Below, in pieces: positions 1-9,157 of a stretch of DNA of 64,000 nt. Origin of the DNA: Negativicoccus succinicivorans (GTDB lineage Bacteria; Bacillota; Negativicutes; Veillonellales; Negativicoccaceae); the NCBI RefSeq assembly GCF_014207605.1, contig NZ_JACHHI010000005.1:50642-114641 (forward strand). The letters are read 5' to 3'. Each line of letters opens with the position of its first letter. The first letter of the stretch is position 1. Under the pieces are notes generated by a model, which saw only the letters and a list, made by a program, of their open reading frames with translations, did no database searches and had not been told where the DNA came from. The position numbers were made by a program, and so were the translations under genes.

Positions 1-212
1 AAATTCGGGTGCACCTCACCCATCTCGGCTACCCGCTACTGGGAGATGATTTGTACGGAGGATCCCGAGATATTCTTACGCGGCAAGCCTTACACGCCGC
101 TACTCTTACTTTCATGCAGCCATATACCGGCCAAACGGTTCGCGTCAGCGCACCGCTTGCACCGGATATGAACGCCGTTCTCGAACGGCATTTATCTCAT
201 TATTTCCGTTAG
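1..212 (+). CDS. RluA-family RNA pseudouridine synthase, C-terminal fragment
   Basis: This is the 3' end of a gene whose start lies left of the window. The readable part begins IRVHLTHLGYPLLGDDLYGG, which matches the conserved motif near the C-terminal end of the catalytic domain in RluA/RluB-type 23S/tRNA uridine isomerases (usual form HQIRVHLA-x-IGHPLLGD). The catalytic Asp motif is further upstream and is not visible, so the target uridine cannot be assigned. The stop is followed after 18 bases by the aldolase gene with no terminator between, so the two may be co-transcribed. Confidence 0.85.
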   Translation, partial: IRVHLTHLGYPLLGDDLYGGSRDILTRQALHAATLTFMQPYTGQTVRVSAPLAPDMNAVLERHLSHYFR

Positions 213-230
213 CCTTAAGGAGGTTATCTC

Positions 231-1160
231 ATGCCGCTTGTCAGCTCTACTGAAATGTTTAAAAAAGCATATGAAGGGAAATACGCGATCGGCGCATTCA
301 ATGTCAACAATATGGAAATCATCCAAGGCATTGTCGATGCCGCGAAAGAAGAACAGTCACCGTTAATTTTGCAGGTTTCCGCCGGCGCCCGTAAATATGC
401 CCGTCATATTTACCTTGTCAAATTGGTGGAGGCCGCTGTCAGTGATACGGGCCTGCCGATCTGTCTGCACTTGGATCACGGCGAAGATTTTGAAATTTGT
501 AAAGCCTGCGTCGATGGCGGTTTTAATTCCGTCATGATCGACGGCTCCAAACATCCCTTTGAAGAAAATATCGCGTTGACCAAAAAGGTCGTTGAATACG
601 CGCATTCGAAAGGCGTTGTCGTCGAAGCGGAGCTCGGGCGCTTGGCCGGTGTCGAAGACGACATCTCCGTATCCGCGCGTGACGCCCAGTTCACCGATCC
701 GGATCAGGCTGTAGAATTTGTCGAACGCACCGGTTGCGACTCGCTCGCGATTGCGATCGGCACCAGCCACGGCGCGTACAAATTCAAAGGCGAACCGTAT
801 CTTGATTTTGAACGTCTGCAACGCATTTCTGAACTGATGCCCGGATATCCGATCGTTTTGCACGGCGCTTCCACCGTCATTCCCGAATTTGTCGAGAAGT
901 GTAATGAATACGGCGGCGACGTCGCCGGTGCACGCGGTGTGCCGGAAGAAATGCTGCGTAAAGCCGGTACCATGGGCGTTTGCAAAATTAATATCGATAC
1001 CGACTTGCGCTTAGCGATGACGGCTTCGATTCGTGAACACTTGCAAAATCATCCGGCTGATTTTGACCCCCGCACATACTTGGGCGCCGGTCGTGCCGCC
1101 ATTAAAGGCATGGTACAACACAAAATCAAACACGTACTTAACAGCTCGAACCGCATTTAA
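231..1160 (+). CDS. fba: Class II fructose-bisphosphate aldolase
   Basis: The product (309 aa) is a zinc-dependent aldolase that splits fructose-1,6-bisphosphate into dihydroxyacetone phosphate and glyceraldehyde-3-phosphate in the cytoplasmic glycolysis/gluconeogenesis pathway. The metal-binding HLDHG motif is at residues 80-84, GTSHG near 177 and HGAS near 211, in the order expected for the class II family, and the length is normal. A strong AAGGAGG site seven bases before the ATG supports the start. An intrinsic terminator follows directly. Related tagatose-bisphosphate aldolases share the fold, but the housekeeping setting favours fba. Confidence 0.95.
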   Translation: MPLVSSTEMFKKAYEGKYAIGAFNVNNMEIIQGIVDAAKEEQSPLILQVSAGARKYARHIYLVKLVEAAVSDTGLPICLHLDHGEDFEICKACVDGGFNSVMIDGSKHPFEENIALTKKVVEYAHSKGVVVEAELGRLAGVEDDISVSARDAQFTDPDQAVEFVERTGCDSLAIAIGTSHGAYKFKGEPYLDFERLQRISELMPGYPIVLHGASTVIPEFVEKCNEYGGDVAGARGVPEEMLRKAGTMGVCKINIDTDLRLAMTASIREHLQNHPADFDPRTYLGAGRAAIKGMVQHKIKHVLNSSNRI

Positions 1161-1163
1161 ACA

Positions 1164-1191
1164 AAAAGAGAGCCGAAAGGCTCTCTTTTTT
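1164..1191. terminator. Bidirectional intrinsic terminator between fba and the DsbA-like gene
   Basis: AAAAGAGAGCC, loop GAAA, then GGCTCTCTTTTTT. The perfect stem has A and T runs on both sides, so it can end transcription of fba (+) and of the convergent DsbA-like gene (-), whose stop codon lies 5 bases away. Confidence 0.92.
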
Positions 1192-1195
1192 GTTG

Positions 1196-1762
1196 TCATT
1201 GTGCCAGTGCTTTTTCGATATCGGTATAGGTTAAAACACCATCGGCAATGATCTCGCCGTCCTTTTCCAAGGTAGGAACATACTCCAACGCAATCTCCAT
1301 ACAATGCCGATCATGCTCTTTCAAGGTGTCAGCATATTGCTCTCCCACCAACACTTCGGCAGCGCCGCTCAGTCCTACTTCCTCCGCCCACTTTGCGAGC
1401 GTTGCGCGATCGCTCATGTCGCCCTCTTCCTGGTACGCGCCCGTGTAAACACGGTCGACCCAGGCATCGGCTTTACCCTGCTCCTGCGCGAGTTCCAATA
1501 AACGCAAGGCGTCAAAGCTCGACGCATCCCACCTGGCAGTCGTCGCATTAATGCCGGCCTCTTTACCGAGTTCAGCAAACTGTTCGCGCGCGCGTTCGCC
1601 GGCATATTTTTCTTTGGCTTTACGGTTACGCCATTCAGGATGAATTTCCCAGCCGTACCACTCCAGGCAGATATCTTTTTGCTCCTGTAATTTTCGTAAA
1701 CTGCCCCAAGCATGGTAGCAATACGGGCAAACGAAATCGAAATAAACACGAATTTCTGACAT
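1196..1762 (-). CDS. DsbA/FrnE-like thioredoxin-fold oxidoreductase
   Basis: This 188-aa protein begins with a strand leading to a CPYC active site at residues 12-15 (VYFDFVCPYCYHAWG), followed by the helical insertion typical of the DsbA/2-hydroxychromene-2-carboxylate isomerase superfamily. It has no signal peptide, so a cytoplasmic FrnE-like thiol oxidoreductase role is more likely than periplasmic disulfide formation. A C-terminal VPTLEKDGE segment supplies the cis-Pro loop. AAAGGAGG before the ATG supports the start. It is transcribed divergently from an Spx/ArsC-like gene, forming a small thiol-redox locus. The precise substrate is not known. Confidence 0.85.
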   Translation of the reverse strand: MSEIRVYFDFVCPYCYHAWGSLRKLQEQKDICLEWYGWEIHPEWRNRKAKEKYAGERAREQFAELGKEAGINATTARWDASSFDALRLLELAQEQGKADAWVDRVYTGAYQEEGDMSDRATLAKWAEEVGLSGAAEVLVGEQYADTLKEHDRHCMEIALEYVPTLEKDGEIIADGVLTYTDIEKALAQ

Positions 1763-1791
1763 TACTATTCCTCCTTTGTGTTCCTGTTTTC

Positions 1792-1797
1792 ATTATA
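1792..1797 (-). promoter_or_regulatory. Putative -10 element of the DsbA-like gene
   Basis: TATAAT on the minus strand, about 30 bases upstream of the start. No good -35 is visible at 16-18 bases. It lies back to back with the + strand promoter of the Spx-like gene within an 82-base divergent intergenic region. Confidence 0.5.
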
Positions 1798-1812
1798 TCG
1801 CAAAAATGAACA

Positions 1813-1821
1813 TGGTATAAT
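1813..1821 (+). promoter_or_regulatory. Extended -10 promoter of the Spx/ArsC-like gene
   Basis: TGGTATAAT is a TGn-extended perfect -10 hexamer, 23 bases before the ATG, with the AAGGGGG ribosome site in between. The -35 region is poor, as is usual for extended -10 promoters. Confidence 0.6.
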
Positions 1822-1844
1822 ATACGCAAAAAGGGGGTATAGAT

Positions 1845-2201
1845 ATGCTTTTTATTTACTATCCGAAATGCAGTACCTGCCGACGCGCCAAAGCCTGGTT
1901 GGACGATAACAATATCCGCTATGAAGAAAGACTGATCGTGGAAGATCCGCCGACCGCAAAAGATCTTCTCCGCTGGAGTAAAAAAACCAATCAGCCGCTG
2001 ACAAAATTTGCCAATACGAGCGGTCAATTATATCGGTCAAGCGGCTTGGCCAAACGCCGTCTGACACTTTCCGATGAAGAGTTTGCCAAAGAGCTGTCCC
2101 GTGACGGCATGCTGATCAAGCGGCCCCTCTTGGTGATTGATGATGACCATATTCTAACCGGTTTTCGCCAAACGGAATGGGAAGCCGCGTTACTTAAATA
2201 G
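1845..2201 (+). CDS. Spx/ArsC-family thioredoxin-fold protein
   Basis: This 118-aa protein of the ArsC/Spx/YffB family starts with a short beta strand and a CSTC redox pair at residues 9-12. It retains the family KRPLLV segment near the C-terminus. Proteins of this size in Firmicutes are either Spx/MgsR-type factors that bind the RNA polymerase alpha C-terminal domain under thiol stress, or uncharacterised ArsC-like reductases. The CxxC pair is shared with Spx. There is no arsenic gene nearby, which argues against true arsenate reductase. The nitroreductase gene follows 9 bases downstream, probably in the same transcript. Confidence 0.8.
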   Translation: MLFIYYPKCSTCRRAKAWLDDNNIRYEERLIVEDPPTAKDLLRWSKKTNQPLTKFANTSGQLYRSSGLAKRRLTLSDEEFAKELSRDGMLIKRPLLVIDDDHILTGFRQTEWEAALLK

Positions 2202-2210
2202 GAGGACTAT

Positions 2211-2726
2211 ATGGAGTTTAAAGAAGTGCTTTCCCTGCGTCAATCTACCCGAAATTACCGGACGAATCCCGTAGCTGCCGACGCTTTAGAGAATATTGTG
2301 CACGCCGGTGTCACAGCGCCGATTTCGTTGAGTCGTTATGAATCCTATCATTTGACTGTCATCACGGCCGAAGGTGTGTTGAAAAAGCTCGAGGAAGAAT
2401 GGTTAGAACGCGGCAATACAGGCAATCCGATTTATGATGCCCCGGCACTGATCGTTGTTTTCGGTGATGAAAAAGTGACCTCCGGTTTGCGTAATGCCGA
2501 TACGGGTTGTATCGTTACCCAAATGCATCTGGCCGCCACTGCGCTCGGTTTAGGGTCCTGCTACATTTGCGGTGCCATCCAGCAACTCGGCAAAGATGCC
2601 CGTTATCTCAACGGAGCACGTGTACCGGCCAATTTCGTGCCCATGGGAGCGCTTGCCATCGGCGAACCGATGAGACCACTCAAAGCTCGTCATAAAGAAA
2701 GTAAAATGACGGTCGATCGTTTATAA
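2211..2726 (+). CDS. Nitroreductase-family FMN-dependent oxidoreductase
   Basis: The 171-aa product opens with the nitroreductase signature LRQSTRNY (residues 8-15), which contributes Arg and Ser contacts to FMN phosphate, and has the family's central HLAATALGLGSCYI helix. At 171 aa it belongs to the short NfnB/YdjA-like group; these enzymes reduce nitroaromatics, quinones or flavin-linked substrates with NAD(P)H, but the physiological substrate is usually unknown. AGGAGG before the ATG supports the start. It sits directly behind the Spx/ArsC-like gene and ends at a strong terminator, so the pair likely forms a redox-related operon. Confidence 0.87.
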   Translation: MEFKEVLSLRQSTRNYRTNPVAADALENIVHAGVTAPISLSRYESYHLTVITAEGVLKKLEEEWLERGNTGNPIYDAPALIVVFGDEKVTSGLRNADTGCIVTQMHLAATALGLGSCYICGAIQQLGKDARYLNGARVPANFVPMGALAIGEPMRPLKARHKESKMTVDRL

Positions 2727-2728
2727 AT

Positions 2729-2759
2729 AAAAAGAGCTGCGCTTTGCGCAGCTCTTTTT
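2729..2759. terminator. Bidirectional terminator between the nitroreductase and feo operons
   Basis: AAAAAGAGCTGCGC, loop TTT, GCGCAGCTCTTTTT. Symmetric A/T tracts serve both converging units. The stop codon of the FeoB-associated protein lies inside the T run. Confidence 0.93.
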
Positions 2760-2946
2760 ATTTCGATAATTTTTGTTTGCGTGCCCCAGTAGCGGCGGAA
2801 CAGCACGAGCAACCTGTCATTTTTTTGTCACTGGTGCACCCCGGGCAATTTGTGCAGGAATTTTCTTCGTGCAGACCGTGCCAAAAATGCCATGTCAGGT
2901 AGACAAATGCCGCCAGCACTGCCACCCCTATAAAAACAGTTTGCAT
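2758..2946 (-). CDS. FeoB-associated Cys-rich membrane protein
   Basis: This 62-aa protein has one N-terminal membrane helix (residues 3-22) followed by a short cysteine-rich tail with CTNCPGC and CSCC clusters. That layout matches the FeoB-associated Cys-rich protein family encoded next to feoB in many Firmicutes. It lies 9 bases after feoB and closes the operon. The cysteines could bind Fe2+ or help assemble the FeoB complex, as proposed for small Feo accessory proteins; no direct function is established. Confidence 0.85.
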   Translation of the reverse strand: MQTVFIGVAVLAAFVYLTWHFWHGLHEENSCTNCPGCTSDKKMTGCSCCSAATGARKQKLSK

Positions 2947-2955
2947 ATTCTCACC

Positions 2956-5340
2956 TCAAAATCCGAGCATCCGACCGCCTTGATAAACCACAAAGGAGCA
3001 CACCCAGGCAAGCGACGTACAATACATAAAGACAAATGCCGGCCAACGAAACGAGTCAGTTTCCCGACGCATCACAGCGAGTACGGCCAGACACGGACAG
3101 TATAACAAAACAAAGACCATCAGACTGAGCGCAATCAACGGATCAAACGCGGGATCCGCGGCAAGACGTTCCATCAAACCGCTGCTGTCATCCGGATCGG
3201 CTTGCATGCTGTAGATCGTGCCGAGCGAACTTACCAACACTTCTTTCGCCGTTAAAGCAGCTACCAGCGAAACGCCGATTTTCCAATTAAAGCCGAGCGG
3301 TTGCAAGACAGGTTCGATCATGTGTCCGAATTGTCCCGCATAGCTGTGAGCAAGTTGATCGGCACTTTCCGCACGATCAATCGCCGCCATTTCTTCTTCG
3401 TGATCTTTCGTTAAGGCAAAATATTCCAACGCATACGGGTAGTATTGCGGCTGTGTCTCGGCCACCGATTGTAACGCCACCGGAAATTCCCGACCATATG
3501 CGGTAAACGACTTGGCAAGCGTTTCTTCTTCGGCGGCGTTTCCTTCTTCTTGCGCCGCGGCCAGCGCTTCCTCATTTTGCGTCTGCAAGGTTTCCAACGT
3601 TGCCACCGCTTGGAAAAGTGCCGGATTCTCATTGATTTCGTTAATGGCAAACGGCGCAAGCACTGCTTCCGCTTGGGTTTGATATTCCTGTGTCGCGGCG
3701 GCACGCAACGCGTCATAATCCTGATCAAGCGGGACATTTTGCGGATATACGGTAATAAACCAAACAACCACAGAAGCCGCCAAAATAAACGTGCCTGCTT
3801 TTTTAAAGTATAGCACCGCTCGTTCCCACATGTGAAGCAAAACACCCTTTAGCGTCGGAACGTGGTACTCCGGCATTTCCATAACGAACGGTTCCCTTTC
3901 TCCCGGGAATAAAAATTTACGGAAAGCCAGCGCCAGCACAATCGCCAGCACGATGCCCAGCATGTAAATGCCGAAAAGCACTGTCCCCGCCCACTTCGCG
4001 GTAAAGAAAGCACCGATCAACAGCGTATATACCGGCAAACGCGCGCCGCAACTCATCATCGGCGCGACCAACATCGTCACCATACGATCCCGCGGATTAT
4101 CCAGCGAACGTGTGCCCATGACGGCCGGCACTGTACAACCGAAACCCAGCAGCAACATAATAAACGACTTGCCGTGCAAACCTACCGCATGCATCATGCG
4201 ATCTAAAATAAACGCGGCACGCGCCATGTAACCGCTATCTTCCAAAAGCGCAATGCCAGCGAATAAAATTAAAATCAAAGGCAAGAAACTCAAAACCGCG
4301 CCGACGCCGCCAACAATTCCGTCCACAACAAGCGATTGGATGGCTCCTTCCGGCAAAACGGTGGTAAGCCAAGTGCCGAAGTCTGTAATCACTCCATCGA
4401 GCCATTCCTGCGGATACGCCCCCAATGTGAATACCGCGTTAAACAGCAGCCACATCATACCCGCAAAAATAAGCGGTCCGAAAAAGCGATGCGTCAATAC
4501 TTTATCGATTTTATCCGAACGTGTTTCATGTAATGTGGGGTCTACCGTTACCGCCTGTTGAAATATCTGTACTGCAAATTGGTGGCGCTTTTCCGCAAAA
4601 ATAAATTCTGCGTCAATTTCTTTCGGTAATGAATTTCGTAAACAATGCGCCAAGTTGAGTACGTCTTCCATACCGCCGCGTTGTTGCAACGCTTCTTGTA
4701 CTTCCTGATCATTTTCCAACAGCTTAATCGCCAGCCAGCGTATCGGATACTGAATATCCGTCTGGGCTTGGATCGCTGTTGTCATGGTAGTGATCAAATG
4801 TTCCAGCGTCGGACCGTAGTCGATCTTAATCTGCGGCGCCTTGCCTTCCTTGGCAACACGCGCCACATCTTCCAGCAACGCAACGGTTCCGACGTTGCGG
4901 CTGCCTACCGTTTGTACGACAGTGATGCCCAATGCGTCACTTAATTTTCGTAAATCGATATGGATGCCCATCTGGTCTGCCACGTCGACCATGTTCAACG
5001 CAATCACGACCGGCTGTCCCAACTCGACAAGCTGTGCGGTCAAGTACAGGTTACGCTCCAGGTTGGAAGCATCCTGGACATTGACGATCACATCGGGACG
5101 TTCGTTAATAATGGTGTTACGAGCTACCACTTCGTCCAAAGAACGGGCGGTCAAACTGTACGTGCCCGGCAAATCCAAAAACAGCATGTCAATGCCTGCA
5201 AAACGTTTATGGCCCTCTTTGCGTTCCACCGTGACACCGGGATAGTTGCCCACATGTTGACGCGCCCCGGTGAGATTATTGAAAACCGTCGTTTTGCCGC
5301 AGTTTGGATTGCCCGCCAACGCAATTTTAATCGCTTTCAT
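2956..5340 (-). CDS. feoB: Ferrous iron transport protein B
   Basis: The 794-aa product is the inner-membrane Fe2+ transporter with an N-terminal GTPase. G1 is GNPNCGKT at residues 10-17, G3 is DLPGTYS, G4 is NMVD, followed by the helical GDI domain and the polytopic core. The Gate motifs carry the expected cysteines (GFGCTVPAVMG and YCPCLAVLAVM). An unusual feature is a soluble Ala/Glu/Gln-rich insert of about 134 residues (residues 532-665) between two membrane segments, where many FeoB proteins have only a short loop. The start overlaps feoA by 14 bases, suggesting translational coupling. Confidence 0.96.
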   Translation of the reverse strand: MKAIKIALAGNPNCGKTTVFNNLTGARQHVGNYPGVTVERKEGHKRFAGIDMLFLDLPGTYSLTARSLDEVVARNTIINERPDVIVNVQDASNLERNLYLTAQLVELGQPVVIALNMVDVADQMGIHIDLRKLSDALGITVVQTVGSRNVGTVALLEDVARVAKEGKAPQIKIDYGPTLEHLITTMTTAIQAQTDIQYPIRWLAIKLLENDQEVQEALQQRGGMEDVLNLAHCLRNSLPKEIDAEFIFAEKRHQFAVQIFQQAVTVDPTLHETRSDKIDKVLTHRFFGPLIFAGMMWLLFNAVFTLGAYPQEWLDGVITDFGTWLTTVLPEGAIQSLVVDGIVGGVGAVLSFLPLILILFAGIALLEDSGYMARAAFILDRMMHAVGLHGKSFIMLLLGFGCTVPAVMGTRSLDNPRDRMVTMLVAPMMSCGARLPVYTLLIGAFFTAKWAGTVLFGIYMLGIVLAIVLALAFRKFLFPGEREPFVMEMPEYHVPTLKGVLLHMWERAVLYFKKAGTFILAASVVVWFITVYPQNVPLDQDYDALRAAATQEYQTQAEAVLAPFAINEINENPALFQAVATLETLQTQNEEALAAAQEEGNAAEEETLAKSFTAYGREFPVALQSVAETQPQYYPYALEYFALTKDHEEEMAAIDRAESADQLAHSYAGQFGHMIEPVLQPLGFNWKIGVSLVAALTAKEVLVSSLGTIYSMQADPDDSSGLMERLAADPAFDPLIALSLMVFVLLYCPCLAVLAVMRRETDSFRWPAFVFMYCTSLAWVCSFVVYQGGRMLGF

Positions 5341-5581
5341 CTTGTTCCTCCTGCGTCTTTACGTAAATCATCTCGGCTTCTGCCTTGCGTAAAGATAAAT
5401 TAAAACCTTTGACTTTAATTTCGATCGGATCGCCCAGGGGTGCCTCTTTCATCACCGTTGCCCGAGCCCCTCGTACAACTCCCATATCAATCAATCGATG
5501 CTGCACATTACCGCGCCCCTCGACACGTGTAATCTCGCCCGTTTCTCCCGGGCGCAACTGCGCTAATGTCCGCTCCGCCAT
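5327..5581 (-). CDS. feoA: Ferrous iron transport protein A
   Basis: FeoA (84 aa) is a small cytoplasmic SH3-like protein thought to bind and regulate FeoB. The sequence has the family pattern: LRPGETGEI near the start, GNVQHRLIDMGVVRG in the middle, and DPIEIKVKGFNLSLR before the C-terminus. The ATG at 5581 is preceded by GAGGAGGT with suitable spacing; a longer in-frame reading upstream runs through the promoter and is not used. It is the first gene of feoA-feoB-Cys-rich protein. Confidence 0.93.
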   Translation of the reverse strand: MAERTLAQLRPGETGEITRVEGRGNVQHRLIDMGVVRGARATVMKEAPLGDPIEIKVKGFNLSLRKAEAEMIYVKTQEEQDESD

Positions 5582-5612
5582 TATGGTGGACCTCCTCGTT
5601 TTATGATTTTTT

Positions 5613-5621
5613 ATTATATCA
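5613..5621 (-). promoter_or_regulatory. Extended -10 promoter of the feo operon
   Basis: TGATATAAT on the minus strand, 32 bases before the feoA ATG. It is embedded in an AT-rich leader of about 120 bases. No convincing Fur box could be drawn, although Fur-type control of feo is common. Confidence 0.6.
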
Positions 5622-5712
5622 CAGCTCTTCTGATTTTTGATATTGTTTCGCAAAATTATTTTTAATAAGTATACATTGGCCGGCAAAGCTTTTGATTTCA
5701 TATAAAGTAAAA

Positions 5713-5737
5713 TAAAAAAGCTGCTTGCGCAGCTTTT

Positions 5738-5739
<2 letters not shown>
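5713..5739 (-). terminator. Terminator of the rpmE2/prfA/upp unit
   Basis: AAAAAAGCTGC, loop TTGC, GCAGCTTTTTT: perfect inverted repeat with T run on both strands. The upp stop codon overlaps its first arm. Confidence 0.92.
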
Positions 5740-7611
<1,872 letters not shown>

Positions 7612-7638
7612 GATCATCCTCCTACTCAATGAAAACTT

Positions 7639-8181
7639 TTATGCCTTTGTATAACGGGCTCGTTCGCCTCCGATCAGCGGAAATCTTGTTCGCGCCGCGA
7701 CTACCAAAGCCGCACCGATATGATTTTGTTGCAGTCGCACCGGCACTACCACGCGACGTAAATGCATGCCGATCATCGTGCAACCAATATCCAGGCCGCC
7801 CGCCGCCGATACTTCCTCCACCACAACCGGATCGTCAAAAAGCGCCATCGCATTGGTGGAAAAAGAACCGCCTGCATGCAGCCACGGCACGACCGTAACT
7901 TGTTGCAAATGTAAGCGTTCCGCCGTTTTACGTTCGACAACCAGCGCACGGTTTAAATGTTCGCAGCATTGAATCGCCAGTTCCAAATGTTGAGCCTGCG
8001 CCACTTCCATCAATGCCTTAATCGCTTCTTCGCCCACTTCCGCGGAGCTGTCTTTGCCGATATGACCGCCGCGAATTTCACTGGATGAACCGCCAACCAC
8101 GATTAAGTCTTGCGGAGCAAATTGCGCGATCTCGCAAAGCTCGGTAAAAGCCGCTTTGGTCTGTTCATATATTTCACTCAT
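7639..8181 (-). CDS. TIGR01440/UPF0340 family protein (YwlG-like)
   Basis: This 180-aa protein matches the YwlG family in length and in its conserved pieces, such as DLIVVGGSSSEI near residue 24, CEHLNRALVVER and DIGCTMIGMHLRRVVVP. The family is conserved in Firmicutes beside glyA and rpiB, exactly as here, but its biochemical role is not established. The chosen start has GGGAGG eight bases upstream and overlaps the rpiB stop by 8 bases. Confidence 0.85.
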   Translation of the reverse strand: MSEIYEQTKAAFTELCEIAQFAPQDLIVVGGSSSEIRGGHIGKDSSAEVGEEAIKALMEVAQAQHLELAIQCCEHLNRALVVERKTAERLHLQQVTVVPWLHAGGSFSTNAMALFDDPVVVEEVSAAGGLDIGCTMIGMHLRRVVVPVRLQQNHIGAALVVAARTRFPLIGGERARYTKA

Positions 8182-8629
8182 GCGTAGCGCCTCCCTGTTC
8201 CAGTGCTGTAATTTCATTCACCCGACGCTCGTGACGACCGCCTTCGAATTGACCTTCCAAAAAGGCGTGCACAATTTCCAGCGCCAAGCCCGGTCCGATG
8301 ACGCGCTCTCCCATCGTCAAAATGTTGGCATTATTATGCGCGCGCGATGCTTTCGCGGAAAAGACATCATGACAAAGCGCGGCACGAATGCCCGGCACTT
8401 TGTTCGCGGCGATGCCGATACCGATCCCCGTGCCGCAAATCAAAATGCCCAGCTCGGCTTCACCGGCGAGTATCGCCGCAGTGGCATCCTGCGCAATTAA
8501 GGGATAATCACAAGAATCTAACGAGTGAGTCCCCACATCTTTTACTTCATAACCTTCCTCTGCGAGTTCACGACGAATCGTTTCTTTCAAATGAAATCCG
8601 CCATGATCACTGCCGATCACTATCTTCAT
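8174..8629 (-). CDS. rpiB: Ribose-5-phosphate isomerase B
   Basis: RpiB (151 aa) interconverts ribose-5-phosphate and ribulose-5-phosphate in the pentose phosphate pathway. It shows GSDHGGFHLK at residues 6-15 and the active-site Cys in CGTGIGIGIAANK, followed by the conserved GIRAALCHD. Two ATGs are adjacent; the second has the better spacing from AAGGAGGG. An extended -10-like TGGTAGGAT lies just upstream (8645-8660 region), so rpiB-ywlG-glyA-upp may also be transcribed separately. Confidence 0.94.
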   Translation of the reverse strand: MKIVIGSDHGGFHLKETIRRELAEEGYEVKDVGTHSLDSCDYPLIAQDATAAILAGEAELGILICGTGIGIGIAANKVPGIRAALCHDVFSAKASRAHNNANILTMGERVIGPGLALEIVHAFLEGQFEGGRHERRVNEITALEQGGATHE

Positions 8630-8692
8630 CATATCCCTCCTTGGTAGTTCTATCCTACCATAAAACAGGCGGTAAGGGCATAAAAAGTACAC

Positions 8693-9157
8693 TTATTTTG
8701 TGTCGCCATGCTCCGGATAAAGTCTTTGTTTCGCCGCTGCGAGATGCTCCCAAATCGAGCTTGCACATTGCGCATACAAGCTTGCGTCACCGCCGAAAGG
8801 ATCGGGGATTTCTCCGCCCAAACCGCTCCATTCGCCAAGTGTTTGGATTTTCTTTTCCAGCTCACCGAACGAGCGCCGTAAAAGATCGCGTTGGCTTTGC
8901 GTCATCACCACGACCGCATCCGAATTTTGTAACATGTCCCGTGTCAATGCTTTTGCGGTATGCCCGGAAAACGGAATCTCACGACGTGACAGTTCCGCCA
9001 CTGCCAACGGCGCCGCCGGCATACCGATGGCCGGTGCCAAGCCCGCCGAGTGGACCGTGTGTGAATCGTCAGTAACATCTTTCATTAAATATCGCCACAT
9101 CGCTTCCGCCATCGGACTGCGACAGGTATTGCCCGTACATACAAATACGACTTTCAT
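8693..9157 (-). CDS. ywlE: Low-molecular-weight phosphatase, probable protein-arginine phosphatase (YwlE-like)
   Basis: The 154-aa protein has the LMW phosphatase P-loop at residues 7-13 (CTGNTCR) with Ser14 and the general-acid Asp in the IPDPFGG segment. In Bacillus YwlE the threonine at loop position 11 is the residue that selects phosphoarginine over phosphotyrosine; the same Thr11 is present here at the same number. The gene neighbours are also those of ywlE. This supports protein-arginine phosphatase, but the kinase partner McsB is not in the window. A tyrosine phosphatase role remains possible. Confidence 0.85.
   Translation of the reverse strand: MKVVFVCTGNTCRSPMAEAMWRYLMKDVTDDSHTVHSAGLAPAIGMPAAPLAVAELSRREIPFSGHTAKALTRDMLQNSDAVVVMTQSQRDLLRRSFGELEKKIQTLGEWSGLGGEIPDPFGGDASLYAQCASSIWEHLAAAKQRLYPEHGDTK

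Noticed and set aside
5582..5700. Possible Fur box before feoA
   Set aside because: A short TTATT-AAA-AATAA dyad exists, but it is too AT-simple to separate from background.
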